DNA from: Stagnimonas aquatica
GTDB taxonomy: Bacteria; Pseudomonadota; Gammaproteobacteria; Nevskiales; Nevskiaceae
Assembly (NCBI RefSeq): GCF_003730135.1
Contig: NZ_RJVO01000001.1
Span: forward strand, 979,434 to 1,043,433
DNA length: 64,000 nt
Reading direction: 5' to 3'
Shown here: piece by piece, positions 56,370 to 64,000 of the stretch
How the letters are laid out: every line of letters starts with the position of its first letter
Numbering within the stretch: the stretch's first letter is position 1
The notes under the pieces: generated by a model
What the model was told of the DNA's origin: nothing
Seen by the model: only the letters and a program-made list of their open reading frames with translations
The model's database searches: none
Made by a program: the position numbers and the translations under genes

Positions 56370-56992
56370 AGCGCGCCGGGCTACTGCTTGCGCTAGCTTT
56401 GGCCTTGGTTCTGGGTGCCGCGCCGGGTACTGGGCAGGCGGCTGGCGCGCCAGCAACCGCAAGCGGCAAGACCGAGCAGGCGATCTTCGCCGGCGGCTGC
56501 TTCTGGTGCGTTGAAGCCGATTTCGAAAAGCTGCCCGGGGTGATCGCCGCCGAGTCCGGCTACACCGGTGGCAAGGAGCCCAATCCCAGCTACGAGCAGG
56601 TTTCGGCGCATGCCACTGGCCACGCCGAGGCGGTACGCCTGAGCTACGACCCGGCCAAGGTCAGCTATGCGCAACTGGTCGAGTACTTCTGGCGGCACAT
56701 CGACCCAACGGTGAAAGACCAGCAGTTCTGCGATCACGGGCCTCAGTACCGCAGTGGAATCTACCCGCTGGACGCCAGCCAGAAGCAGATCGCCGAGGCG
56801 AGCAAGGCGGCGCTGCTGAAGAGCGGGCGGTTCAAGCAGGTCTACACCGAGATCGTCGCCGCCGGGCCGTTCTGGCCGGCCGAGGACTACCACCAGGACT
56901 ATTACAAGAAGAACCCGGTGCGCTATCAGTACTACCGCTTTGGCTGTGGTCGCGATGCCAGAGTGAAGGAACTTTGGGGCGAGGCGCACTGA
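56366..56992 (+). CDS. msrA: Exported peptide methionine-(S)-S-oxide reductase MsrA
   Basis: A 208-residue enzyme from a GTG start overlapping msrB (GTGA). The signal peptide runs to about residue 26. The catalytic motif GGCFWCVEADF (Cys45, Cys48), GYTGGKEPNPSYEQVSAHATGHAE and the resolving-Cys tail YRFGCGRDARVKELWG are present. The last 20 codons are repeated twice more beyond the stop codon in a 133-bp tandem repeat (see the repeat entry). With msrB it covers both sulfoxide stereoisomers in the periplasm. Confidence 0.93.
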   Translation: MKRAGLLLALALALVLGAAPGTGQAAGAPATASGKTEQAIFAGGCFWCVEADFEKLPGVIAAESGYTGGKEPNPSYEQVSAHATGHAEAVRLSYDPAKVSYAQLVEYFWRHIDPTVKDQQFCDHGPQYRSGIYPLDASQKQIAEASKAALLKSGRFKQVYTEIVAAGPFWPAEDYHQDYYKKNPVRYQYYRFGCGRDARVKELWGEAH

Positions 56993-57258
56993 GCCGGGCG
57001 CGCAGTACACACGCGGTCGCAGGACGGCTCCCGCACCCACGCTGCGCGACGCCGTGTCGCCGTCCTACCGCTTCGGTTGTGGTCGCGATGCCAGAGTGAA
57101 GGAACTCTGGGGCGAGGCGCACTGAGCGAAGTGTGCGGGACACACGCGGTCGCAGGATGGCTCCCGCACCCACGCTGCGCGACGCCGTGTCGCCGTCCTA
57201 CCGCTTCGGCGGTGGCCGCGATGCGCGGGTGAAGGAGCTTTGGGGGTTGGCCGGGTAA
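56933..57258 (+). repeat. 133-bp tandem repeat duplicating the msrA 3' end
   Basis: Units start at 56933, 57066 and 57199, an exact 133-base period. Each unit carries 60 bases of msrA 3' coding sequence (YRFG..GRDARVKELWG plus a stop); the first two are followed by a 73-base spacer whose last 55 bases are nearly identical. The third copy is more diverged: Cys becomes Gly and the end reads LAG with TAA. It may be the original msrA terminus. Confidence 0.9.
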
Positions 57259-57280
57259 AGGACGATGGCCTTGAATGGCC

Positions 57281-57437
57281 ATCGGCCCCGGCCGACGGGC
57301 ATGCAGGGAGGCATGCCCAGGGGCTCAATGCGAAGCGCGGAATTGCGCCATGGATGGCGGCGATGACCTAGCGCTTTGCTCTGAGAGCACCAACGCCCCC
57401 ACCCCGGCCCTCCCCCGCACGCGGGGGAGGGAGACCA
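57281..57437. repeat. Hairpins and palindromic repeat unit between msrA and msrC
   Basis: The rest of the 56993-57444 gap holds no gene. It contains the hairpin GGGCATGC/GCATGCCC near 57297-57318 and, at 57396-57433, a palindromic unit (GGCCCTCCCCCGC, then GCGGGGGAGGGAGA) that matches the unit found inside polA. Confidence 0.75.
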
Positions 57438-57444
57438 GCGCGGC

Positions 57445-57933
57445 TCAGGCCGAGGCCTGCACCCATAGCGCCGCCACCCGCTCCAGCCCGGCGCGATCCT
57501 CTTCGTCGAAGCGCGCGGTTACCGGGCTGTCGAGATCGAGCACGCCCAGCAGTTGGCCGGCGCGGACCAGCGGCACGACGATCTCCGAGTTGCTGGCGGC
57601 ATCGCAGGCGATGTGGCCGGGGAAGGCGTGCACGTCGCGCACCACCTGGGTCTCGCGCTGGGCGGCAGCGGTGCCGCAGACGCCCTTGCCGAGCGCGATG
57701 CGTACGCAGGCGGGCTTGCCCATGAACGGGCCGAGCACCAGCTCGCGGCCGTCGTAGAGGTAGAAACCGGCCCAGTTGAGGTCGGGCAGGCTGTGCCAGA
57801 TCAGGCTGGCGAGGTTGGCGGCGTTGGCGATGCGGTCGGTCTCGCCGTGGAACAGGGCCTCGGCCTGCTGCGCGAGCAGCGAATAGGTGTCTGGCTTGCG
57901 GGCGGTCGCCGTGGGGCTGTCGAGCTGGAACAT
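57445..57933 (-). CDS. msrC: Free methionine-(R)-sulfoxide reductase (GAF type)
   Basis: A 162-residue GAF-fold enzyme. Three cysteines lie at 76 (GKPACVRI), 86 (GKGVCGTA) and 110 (GHIACDAAS); the spacing of 10 and 24 matches E. coli fRMsr (Cys84, 94, 118). DVHAFPGHIACD and SEIVVPLV are the other diagnostic phrases. It reduces free methionine-R-sulfoxide in the cytoplasm. It converges on msrB-msrA, so all three reductase classes are clustered. The ATG at 57933 or 57939 is the start. Confidence 0.92.
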   Translation of the reverse strand: MFQLDSPTATARKPDTYSLLAQQAEALFHGETDRIANAANLASLIWHSLPDLNWAGFYLYDGRELVLGPFMGKPACVRIALGKGVCGTAAAQRETQVVRDVHAFPGHIACDAASNSEIVVPLVRAGQLLGVLDLDSPVTARFDEEDRAGLERVAALWVQASA

Positions 57934-58104
57934 GGGCATGAGTCGATTCGAGATCGCGGCCACCATGGGGCCGGGGCCGGCGATGCGCAACGGGGAGCTG
58001 AGCCGGCTCCGAAAAAATTCCGATCCGGTTTAAACCCTGGCGCCGTCATCGGCATCCTTGCCGGTCGCGTTACGATCACGCATTGCCTTTTCGAGGTCTC
58101 CCCC

Positions 58105-60192
58105 ATGAATCGTTTTGTCCTGAGCGCCATGGCGCTCGCCCTCCTCGTCGCCTGCGGCAAGAAGGAAGCCCCACCCGCCGCCGAGGTCGCCGCCCCCGCC
58201 GTGGCCGTAGCTCCGGTCTCCGGCATCGACCTGAGCCAGATCGACGCCGCCGTCCGCCCGCAGGACGATCTCTATCGCCATCTCAACGGCAAGTGGCTGG
58301 ACAGCTTCGAGATCCCCGCCGACAAGTCCAACTACGGCTCCTTCACCAAGCTCGACGACCAGGCCCAAGAGCAGTTGAAGGCGATCATCGAGACCGCCGC
58401 CGCGAGCAAGGACCGCAAGCCCGGCTCCGAGCAGCAGAAGGTCGGTGACTTCTTCGCCAGCTTCATGGACGAAGCCAAGCTCGAGGAGCTGGGCATCAAG
58501 CCGCTGGCGGCGGAGTTTGCCGCCATCGACGCACTCAAGGACAAGAAGGCGCTGTCCGCCAGCTTCGCCCGCCTGAGCCGCCTGGGCGCCGGTTCGCCGC
58601 TGTTCCTCTACATCCATCAGGACGCCAAGGACGCCAGCCAGTACACCGCCGACCTGGTGCAGGCCGGTCTGGGCCTGCCGGAGCGTGACTACTACCTGCA
58701 GGACGACGCCAAGTTCAAGGACATCCGCGCCCAGTACCTGAAGCACCTGGAGACGGTGTTCGGGCTGGCCGGCCTGGCCGAGCCGACGAAGGCCGCCAAG
58801 GCGGTGCTGGCGCTGGAAACCCAGCTCGCCAAGGGCCATTGGGACAAGGTGAAGAACCGCGATCCGGTCGCCACCTACAACAAGCTTGAGACCGGCAAGC
58901 TGGCGACGCTGACCGCCGCCATCGACTGGCCGGCCTATCTCGACGGCCTCGGCCTCGCCACGCAGCCGGCGCTGGTGGTGAGTCAGCCGAGCTATGTCAG
59001 CGCGCTCGGCAAGGCGGTGCAGACGGTGAGCCTGGACGACTGGAAGGTCTATCTGAAGTGGCAGCTGCTGGCGAGCTTCTCGCCGTACCTGTCCAAGCCG
59101 TATGTCGACGCCAACTTCGCCTTCTTCAAGAAGACGCTCAACGGCCAGCAGGAAATCGAGCCACGCTGGAAGCGCGGTGTCGATGTGGTCGAGTTCGGCT
59201 CCGGTGGCCTGGGCTTCTCGCGCGGCCTGTCCGAGGTGCTGGGCAAGCTCTACGTGGAAAAGCACTTCCCGCCGGAAGCCAAGGCGCGCATGGAGACCCT
59301 GGTCAAGAACCTGCTCACCGCCTACGGCCAGAGCATCGACGGCCTGAGCTGGATGAGCGACGAGACCAAGGCGGCGGCGAAGGTGAAGCTGTCGAAGTTC
59401 ACCACCAAGATCGGCTACCCCGACCAGTGGCGCGACTACTCGGCCTTCGAGGTGAAGGCCGACGATCTCTACGGCAACCTGGTGCGCGGCGCCGAGTTCG
59501 ACTACCAGCGCAATCTCGCCAAGCTCGGCAAGCCGATTGATCGCCAGGAATGGATCATGTCGCCGCAGACGGTGAACGCCTACTACAACCCGGAGATGAA
59601 CGAGATCGTGTTCCCGGCGGCGATCCTGCAACCGCCGTTCTTCGATCTGAACGCCGACGACGCGGTGAACTACGGCGGCATCGGCGCGGTGATCGGCCAC
59701 GAGATCAGCCACGGCTTCGACGACCAGGGCAGCCAGTACGACGGCGACGGCAATCTGCGCATGTGGTGGACGAAGGAAGACCGCGCCAAGTTCGATGCGC
59801 TCGGCGCCAAGCTGGCCGCGCAGTACGACAGCTACGAGCCGGTGAAGGGCTATCACGTCAACGGCAAGTTCACCCTCGGCGAGAACATCGGCGACCTCGG
59901 CGGCCTCACCGTCGCGCACAAGGCCTATGTGCTGTCGCTGGCCGGCAAGGAGGCCCCGGTGATCGACGGTTATACCGGCGAGCAGCGCTTCTTCCTCGGC
60001 TGGGCGCAGGTCTGGCGCCGCAAGTATCGCGAGGAAAACCTGCTCACCCGCATCAAGACCGATCCGCACTCGCCCAGCGAGTTCCGGGCCAACGGCACGC
60101 CGGTGAACGTCCCGGCCTTCCACGCCGCCTTCGGCACCAAGGAGGGCGACAAGATGTACAAGCCCGAGGCCGAGCGCATCGTGATCTGGTGA
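58105..60192 (+). CDS. M13-family metallopeptidase lipoprotein (PepO/neprilysin-like), copy 1
   Basis: A 695-residue lipoprotein starting at the ATG at 58105, which opens a signal peptide with lipobox LVAC (Cys17). The zinc motif VIGHEISHGFDD is near residue 530 and the third ligand in GENIGDLGG; NAYYNPEMNEIVFPAAILQPPFF and the final YKPEAERIVIW are M13 signatures. It should cleave short peptides in the periplasm or at the surface. A longer open frame upstream overlaps msrC and was rejected. A terminator and a paralogue follow. Confidence 0.93.
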   Translation: MNRFVLSAMALALLVACGKKEAPPAAEVAAPAVAVAPVSGIDLSQIDAAVRPQDDLYRHLNGKWLDSFEIPADKSNYGSFTKLDDQAQEQLKAIIETAAASKDRKPGSEQQKVGDFFASFMDEAKLEELGIKPLAAEFAAIDALKDKKALSASFARLSRLGAGSPLFLYIHQDAKDASQYTADLVQAGLGLPERDYYLQDDAKFKDIRAQYLKHLETVFGLAGLAEPTKAAKAVLALETQLAKGHWDKVKNRDPVATYNKLETGKLATLTAAIDWPAYLDGLGLATQPALVVSQPSYVSALGKAVQTVSLDDWKVYLKWQLLASFSPYLSKPYVDANFAFFKKTLNGQQEIEPRWKRGVDVVEFGSGGLGFSRGLSEVLGKLYVEKHFPPEAKARMETLVKNLLTAYGQSIDGLSWMSDETKAAAKVKLSKFTTKIGYPDQWRDYSAFEVKADDLYGNLVRGAEFDYQRNLAKLGKPIDRQEWIMSPQTVNAYYNPEMNEIVFPAAILQPPFFDLNADDAVNYGGIGAVIGHEISHGFDDQGSQYDGDGNLRMWWTKEDRAKFDALGAKLAAQYDSYEPVKGYHVNGKFTLGENIGDLGGLTVAHKAYVLSLAGKEAPVIDGYTGEQRFFLGWAQVWRRKYREENLLTRIKTDPHSPSEFRANGTPVNVPAFHAAFGTKEGDKMYKPEAERIVIW

Positions 60193-60208
60193 GCCACAGC
60201 AGCAACAA

Positions 60209-60245
60209 CCGGGCCGGTCGCAAGACCGGCCTTCTTGTTTTCAGA
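60209..60245 (+). terminator. Rho-independent terminator between the two M13 genes
   Basis: GGCCGGTC, the loop GCAA and GACCGGCC are followed by TTCTTGTTTT, 20 bases after the first M13 stop codon. Confidence 0.85.
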
Positions 60246-60261
60246 CGATGAGGACTAACGC

Positions 60262-62331
60262 ATGACCCCTCTCCAGTTTCCCCGCTCCACCCTGGCGCTG
60301 GCTGCCGCGCTGCTGCTCGCCGGCTGCGGCCTGCACCGCCTGGATCGCCCGGACACGGCGACCACGGCCGCCACGCCTGCCGCTGCGGCGCTGGGCTCCG
60401 GCGTGATCGAAGCCAACCTCGACCGCAGCGTGCGGCCGCAGGACGATCTGTTCCGCTACATCAACGGCGCTTGGCTCAAGGCCAATGAAATCCCCGCCGA
60501 CAAGACCAGCTACGGCATCGACGGCCTGCTCGACGACCGCAACCAGGACTGGCTCAAGGCGCTGGTGGAGCAGGCCTCGGCCAGCGGCGCGCCGGGCAGC
60601 GAGGCGCGCAAGATCGGCGACCTCTACGCCGCCTATCTCGACGAGGCCAAGCTCAACGCGCTGGGCGCCAAGCCGCTGTTCCCGCTGCTGACCCGCATCG
60701 ACGGCGTGGACTCGCGCAAGGCGCTGCCGGCGCTCTACGCCGAGCTGGATCTGCTCGGGATTGACACTCCGGTAGCGCCCTATGTGCACCCGGACGCGCG
60801 CGATGTCTCGCGCTACAGCCTGGATCTCTACCAGTCCGGCCTGGGCCTGCCCGACCGCGACTTCTATCTCGATGGCGGCGAGCGCTTCGTGAAGCTGCGC
60901 GCGGCCTACCTCGCCTACATGACGCAGCTGTTCAAGCTCACCGGCGAGAAGAACGCCGCCGGCAAGGCCAAGGACGTGCTGACCTTCGAGACCGCGCTCG
61001 CCAAGCTGCACTGGAGCAAGGTCGAGAACCGCGACCCGGTGAAGACCTACAACCCGCGCACGCTCAAGGCGCTGGCCAAGGAAGCGCCGGGCTACGACTG
61101 GTCGGCCTGGGTTGCCGGCCTGGGCCTGAAGACCGACGCCGTGGTGGTCAGCCAGCCGAGCTATCTCCAGGGCTACGCCAAACTCGCGGCGAAGACGCCG
61201 CTGGCCACGCTCAAGGCGCATGCCAAGCTGCACGCCATCGCCACGTCGGCGCCGTACCTGAGCCAGGATTTCTACGACGCGCATTTCGCGCTGCGCAAGG
61301 CACTGTCCGGCGTCCAGCAGCCGCAGCCGCGCTGGAAGCGCGGCCTGGACGTGGTGGAAGACGGCCTCGGCGAAGCGCTCGGCAAGCTCTATGTCGCCGA
61401 GCATTTCCCGGAGGCCTCCAAGCAGAAGGTGCAGGCCCTGGTCGGCAATCTGCTCAAGGCCTATGCGCAGAAGGTCGATACGCTGGAATGGATGAGCCCG
61501 GAGACCAAGGCGCAGGCCAAGGACAAGCTCGCCAAGTTCACCGTTAAGGTCGGCTACCCGGACAAGTGGCGTGACTACTCGGGGCTGGAGATCGTCGCCG
61601 GCGATCTGCTCGGCAACATCCAGCGCAGCCGCCGCTTCGAGGCCCGCTACAACCTCGACAAGCTCGGCCAGCCGGTGGACCGCAGCGAGTGGCAGATGAC
61701 GCCGCAGACCATCAACGCCTACTACGATCCGCAGCAGAACGAGATCGTGTTCCCGGCGGCGATCCTGCAGGCGCCCTACTTCGACGCCAGTGCCGACGAT
61801 GCCGTGAACTACGGCGCCATCGGCGCGGTGATCGGCCACGAGATCAGCCACGGCTTCGACGACGAGGGCAGCCAGTTTGACGGCGACGGCAATCTTCGCG
61901 ACTGGTGGACCAAGGAAGACCGTGAGCGCTTCGAGGCGCGCGCCAAGCAGCTCGCCCAGCAGTTCGACGGCTACGAGCCGGTGCCGGGCCTGCACGTCAA
62001 TGGCGAGCTGACCCTGGGCGAGAACATCGCCGATCTCGCCGGCATCATCATCGCCTACCGTGCCTGGGAGATTTCCCTCAACGGCCAGCCGGCGCCGGTG
62101 ATCGACGGCCACACGGGTGCCGAGCGCTTCTTCGCCGGCTACGCGCAGAGCTGGATGACCAAGGTGCGCGAGGAGACCCAGGTCACCCGCCTGAAGTCCG
62201 ATCCGCACTCGCCGCCGGATCTGCGCGTCAACGGCGTGGTGGTGAACGTGCCGGCCTTCCACCAGACCTACGGCACCAAGCCCGGCGACGGTCTTTACAA
62301 GGCGCCGGAGGCGCGCGTCGCGATCTGGTAG
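60262..62331 (+). CDS. M13-family metallopeptidase lipoprotein, copy 2
   Basis: A 689-residue paralogue of the preceding gene with lipobox LAGC, zinc motif VIGHEISHGFDD near residue 525, GENIADLAG and a final APEARVAIW. The two proteins align over their whole length, with shared blocks such as DRSVRPQDDLFRY and NAYYDPQQNEIVFPAAILQ, and clearly arose by an old duplication. Despite a terminator in the 69-base gap, the order suggests partial read-through or a separate promoter within the gap. Confidence 0.93.
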   Translation: MTPLQFPRSTLALAAALLLAGCGLHRLDRPDTATTAATPAAAALGSGVIEANLDRSVRPQDDLFRYINGAWLKANEIPADKTSYGIDGLLDDRNQDWLKALVEQASASGAPGSEARKIGDLYAAYLDEAKLNALGAKPLFPLLTRIDGVDSRKALPALYAELDLLGIDTPVAPYVHPDARDVSRYSLDLYQSGLGLPDRDFYLDGGERFVKLRAAYLAYMTQLFKLTGEKNAAGKAKDVLTFETALAKLHWSKVENRDPVKTYNPRTLKALAKEAPGYDWSAWVAGLGLKTDAVVVSQPSYLQGYAKLAAKTPLATLKAHAKLHAIATSAPYLSQDFYDAHFALRKALSGVQQPQPRWKRGLDVVEDGLGEALGKLYVAEHFPEASKQKVQALVGNLLKAYAQKVDTLEWMSPETKAQAKDKLAKFTVKVGYPDKWRDYSGLEIVAGDLLGNIQRSRRFEARYNLDKLGQPVDRSEWQMTPQTINAYYDPQQNEIVFPAAILQAPYFDASADDAVNYGAIGAVIGHEISHGFDDEGSQFDGDGNLRDWWTKEDRERFEARAKQLAQQFDGYEPVPGLHVNGELTLGENIADLAGIIIAYRAWEISLNGQPAPVIDGHTGAERFFAGYAQSWMTKVREETQVTRLKSDPHSPPDLRVNGVVVNVPAFHQTYGTKPGDGLYKAPEARVAIW

Positions 62332-62349
62332 CCGCGCTTCGCGTAGCCA

Positions 62350-62388
62350 CGACCCGGCGTGCCGCGATGGTGCGCCGGGTTTTCTTTG
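62350..62388 (+). terminator. Rho-independent terminator after the second M13 gene
   Basis: ACCCGGCG and CGCCGGGT form a stem, followed by TTTCTTT, 20 bases after the stop codon at 62331. Confidence 0.85.
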
Positions 62389-62422
62389 GCTACTCTACAT
62401 ACCGAACAGTTTGGAGAATTCC

Positions 62423-63274
62423 ATGAGCAGCCCCAAGAGCTTCGTCGAGCTGTTGACGCCGGTCGCCAGCGCACCCGGCGAGTTGCAGTTCGAGATCAGC
62501 GAAGACTGGTTGCAGGGCCGCAGCGCCTTCGGCGGTCTGCAGGCGGCGCTGGCGCTGGCGGCGATGCGCCAACTCACCGGCGTCAGTGCGCCGCTGCGGG
62601 TCTTGCAGACCACCTTCATGGCGCCGGTGCCGCCGGGGGTGGTGAGCGTACGCGCGCAGGTGCTGCGTGCCGGCAAGTCGGTGACCCACGTGGAAGCGCG
62701 CATCGAGGCCGAGGGCCACACCCTGGCGCTGTTCGTCGGCGTATTCGGTGCCGGCCGGGCCTCGAACATCGTGGTGACGATGCCGGCGCCGCCACTGCCG
62801 GCGAAAGGCCCCGAGGGCCTCAAGGACCTGCCGTTCTTTCCCGGCGTGGCGCCCAACTTCATCCAGCATTACGCCATGCGCTGGGCGGAAGGCGGCTGGC
62901 CGTTCAGCAACACCCCCGGCCCAGTGACCCGCATCTGGCTGAAGGCACGCGACGCCGCGCCCGATCCCGCCGTCTTCGGTGAGCACGCCGCCGAACTGGC
63001 GCTGGTGGCGCTGACCGATGCGATTCCCTCGCCGGCGATCTCCTGGCTGAAGCTGCCGGCCCCGGCGAGTTCGCTGACCTGGATCCTGGAGCTGATCGAG
63101 CCGGCGCCGTTTCCGGGCGACGCGCAGCGCTTCGGCGTCGGGCACGACTACTGGCGCATCGACTCCGAGATCCACTCGGCGAAAGAGGGCTATATCGCCC
63201 AGACCGCCGTCGTCCACAGCCCGGACAATCGGCCGGTGGCGCTGTCGCGGCAGTCGGTGGTGATTTTTGCCTGA
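62423..63274 (+). CDS. Thioesterase-family (hotdog fold) protein
   Basis: A 283-residue double-hotdog protein of the TesB-like 4HBT_3 type. SEDWLQGRSAFGGLQAALAL is the N-terminal active-site loop and helix, followed by LQTTFMAPVPPGVV and VLRAGKSVTHVEARI; the second hotdog runs from about residue 150 to 283 and ends with a region around TAVVHSPDNRPVALSRQSVV. It likely hydrolyses an acyl-CoA. The ATG at 62423 is preferred because GGAG lies six bases before it; an in-frame TTG at 62411 is the alternative. Confidence 0.85.
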   Translation: MSSPKSFVELLTPVASAPGELQFEISEDWLQGRSAFGGLQAALALAAMRQLTGVSAPLRVLQTTFMAPVPPGVVSVRAQVLRAGKSVTHVEARIEAEGHTLALFVGVFGAGRASNIVVTMPAPPLPAKGPEGLKDLPFFPGVAPNFIQHYAMRWAEGGWPFSNTPGPVTRIWLKARDAAPDPAVFGEHAAELALVALTDAIPSPAISWLKLPAPASSLTWILELIEPAPFPGDAQRFGVGHDYWRIDSEIHSAKEGYIAQTAVVHSPDNRPVALSRQSVVIFA

Positions 63275-63411
63275 GTGGGGCGGAGGGCGGGTTCTGCTTG
63301 GTGCGGGAGAGGACTGTGGTTCGCGCGTTCGCGCTCTGCTGAGTCTGCTGTTGGTGCGAGTTTCTTTTCGCCTATTGGCGACTCACTTTTCTTTGCTCCT
63401 GCAAAGAAAAG

Positions 63412-63874
63412 TAAGCAAAAGAAAGCAGGCCCCTGCGTAGCGCCCCTACGGGATACCCTGCGATGCTCGGTCTCCGGGGGACGCCGGCGAACTCGGCGCC
63501 CTATAGGCGCCTCAGACATGCGCCGGCTTCCATACCCCCGGAGCCCTGCGCTTCTCGGCGCCACGAAGGGGGAGGGCAAGTCAAAAGCCACATCACCCGC
63601 CACATCAAAAGCACTCCGGCTTGTTGGCTTCGCCAACCTCGCGCGAGCGAAGCAAGCGCCTGCTGTAGATGTGGCGGCGGGCGGAGACCGCCGTGTCGTA
63701 GATGTTCCGGTCCCCTTCGTAGCGCCGAGAAGCGGAGGACCAAAGGGGGATAACAGCGAGCGCATGTCTGAGGCGCCTATAGGGCGCCGAGTTCGCGAGC
63801 GGCCCCTTTGGGCCGAGCATCGCAGGCTTGCCCCCGAAGGGGGCGCTACGCAGGGGCCTGCTTTCTTTTGCTTA
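63412..63874. repeat. Large imperfect palindrome (about 160-bp arms)
   Basis: The 650 bases after the thioesterase gene hold no convincing gene. The left arm (63412-63573) and right arm (63711-63874) are imperfect inverted copies; they share AAGCAAAAGAAAGCAGGCCC, CCTGCGATGCTCGG, GAACTCGGCGCCCTATAGGC and CTTCTCGGCG. A hairpin of CTTTTCTTTGC and GCAAAGAAAAG (63389-63413) borders the left arm. The centre (63574-63710) is not symmetric. Confidence 0.85.
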
Positions 63875-64000
63875 GGCGGATTCTAAGATCAAGTGCAACG
63901 CTTCCTGAGACTGGAGGTGAAGCATGGGGAAGGCGTACCAGCACCTGAGCGCGGAGGAACGCGGCACGATCATGGCGCTGCGTCATGAAGGCCGAAGCCT
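63875..64000 (+). mobile_element. IS30-family insertion sequence, left end (cut by window edge)
   Basis: The palindrome arm stops at about 63874 and a new sequence begins (from GGCGGATTC), leading within 50 bases into an IS30-type transposase. The terminal inverted repeat cannot be confirmed because the other end is outside the window. Confidence 0.7.
63924..64000 (+). CDS. IS30-family transposase, N-terminal fragment
   Basis: The 25 visible codons from the ATG at 63924 read MGKAYQHLSAEERGTIMALR and then HEGRS, matching the helix-turn-helix start of IS30-family transposases (LSxxER..I..L...G.S). GGAGG lies eight bases before the ATG. The frame runs off the right edge, so it is unknown whether the gene is intact. 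Confidence 0.85.
   Translation, partial: MGKAYQHLSAEERGTIMALRHEGRS

Noticed and set aside
57553..60192. 879-residue version of the first M13 peptidase
   Set aside because: The extra N-terminus is antisense to msrC; the ATG at 58105 begins a clear lipoprotein signal peptide.
63275..63886. 203-residue open frame after the thioesterase gene
   Set aside because: It spans both arms of the large palindrome, and a similar frame exists on the other strand because of the symmetry.

Overview
This 64 kb window is high-GC bacterial chromosome, densely packed with co-oriented or convergent genes and few gaps. The gene set points to a Gammaproteobacterium, most likely of the Lysobacterales (Xanthomonadales). 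Supporting points are the dsbA - cytochrome c4 - engB - polA neighbourhood, tamA-tamB, an lptM-like lipoprotein next to lysA, paired M13 peptidases, a thrombospondin-type-3 lipoprotein next to an OmpA protein, and short GC-rich palindromic repeats. No rRNA, tRNA, CRISPR array or prophage was seen. The taxonomic assignment is an inference.

Layout. 1-9.9 kb: signalling and membrane genes, namely a PAS-GGDEF cyclase cut by the left edge, a flavin-split-barrel/GAF pair, a fatty-acid desaturase with a TetR-type operator in its promoter, an HD-GYP response regulator, and a TerC gene overlapping a large periplasmic-sensor histidine kinase. 10-23.5 kb: envelope biogenesis (MurG-like glycosyltransferase, TamA/TamB), ttcA, a POT peptide transporter, a one-piece DUF1778-GNAT protein that looks like a fused toxin-antitoxin, a calcium-binding TSP3 lipoprotein, an OmpA protein and dtd. 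23.6-33.4 kb: an LpxL-like acyltransferase, a four-gene Gld-like ABC system, a diguanylate cyclase, a short-chain dehydrogenase, an acyl-ACP desaturase, folE and an orphan parB.

33.4-36.8 kb is visibly richer in A/T and carries a CsgG-DUF4810-DUF799 lipoprotein operon plus two small divergent lipoproteins around a DUF45 metallopeptidase; it looks acquired. 36.8-45.9 kb: mnmG with a duplicated 5' end, a DUF962 pair, rimK with an aspartoacylase-like partner, a degenerate GGDEF protein, an M14 peptidase whose first codons contain the dsbA terminator, dsbA, cytochrome c4 and engB. 45.9-51.4 kb: a peptidoglycan-binding/barrel protein, a candidate C-rich sRNA downstream of polA, polA (with a palindromic repeat inside its coding sequence), lysA and an lptM-like gene. 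51.6-63.3 kb: an esterase, a DUF4153 protein, a glutamine amidotransferase, all three classes of methionine sulfoxide reductase (msrB, msrA, msrC) around a 133-bp tandem repeat, two M13 peptidases and a thioesterase. The last 0.7 kb is a large imperfect palindrome interrupted by an IS30-family element that runs off the right edge.

Best leads: the sRNA candidate next to polA; the fused DUF1778-GNAT protein with a Tyr-to-Phe change at the expected catalytic position; two independent cases (mnmG start, msrA end) where a gene terminus is duplicated beside a small repeat; and the palindromic element translated in frame inside polA.
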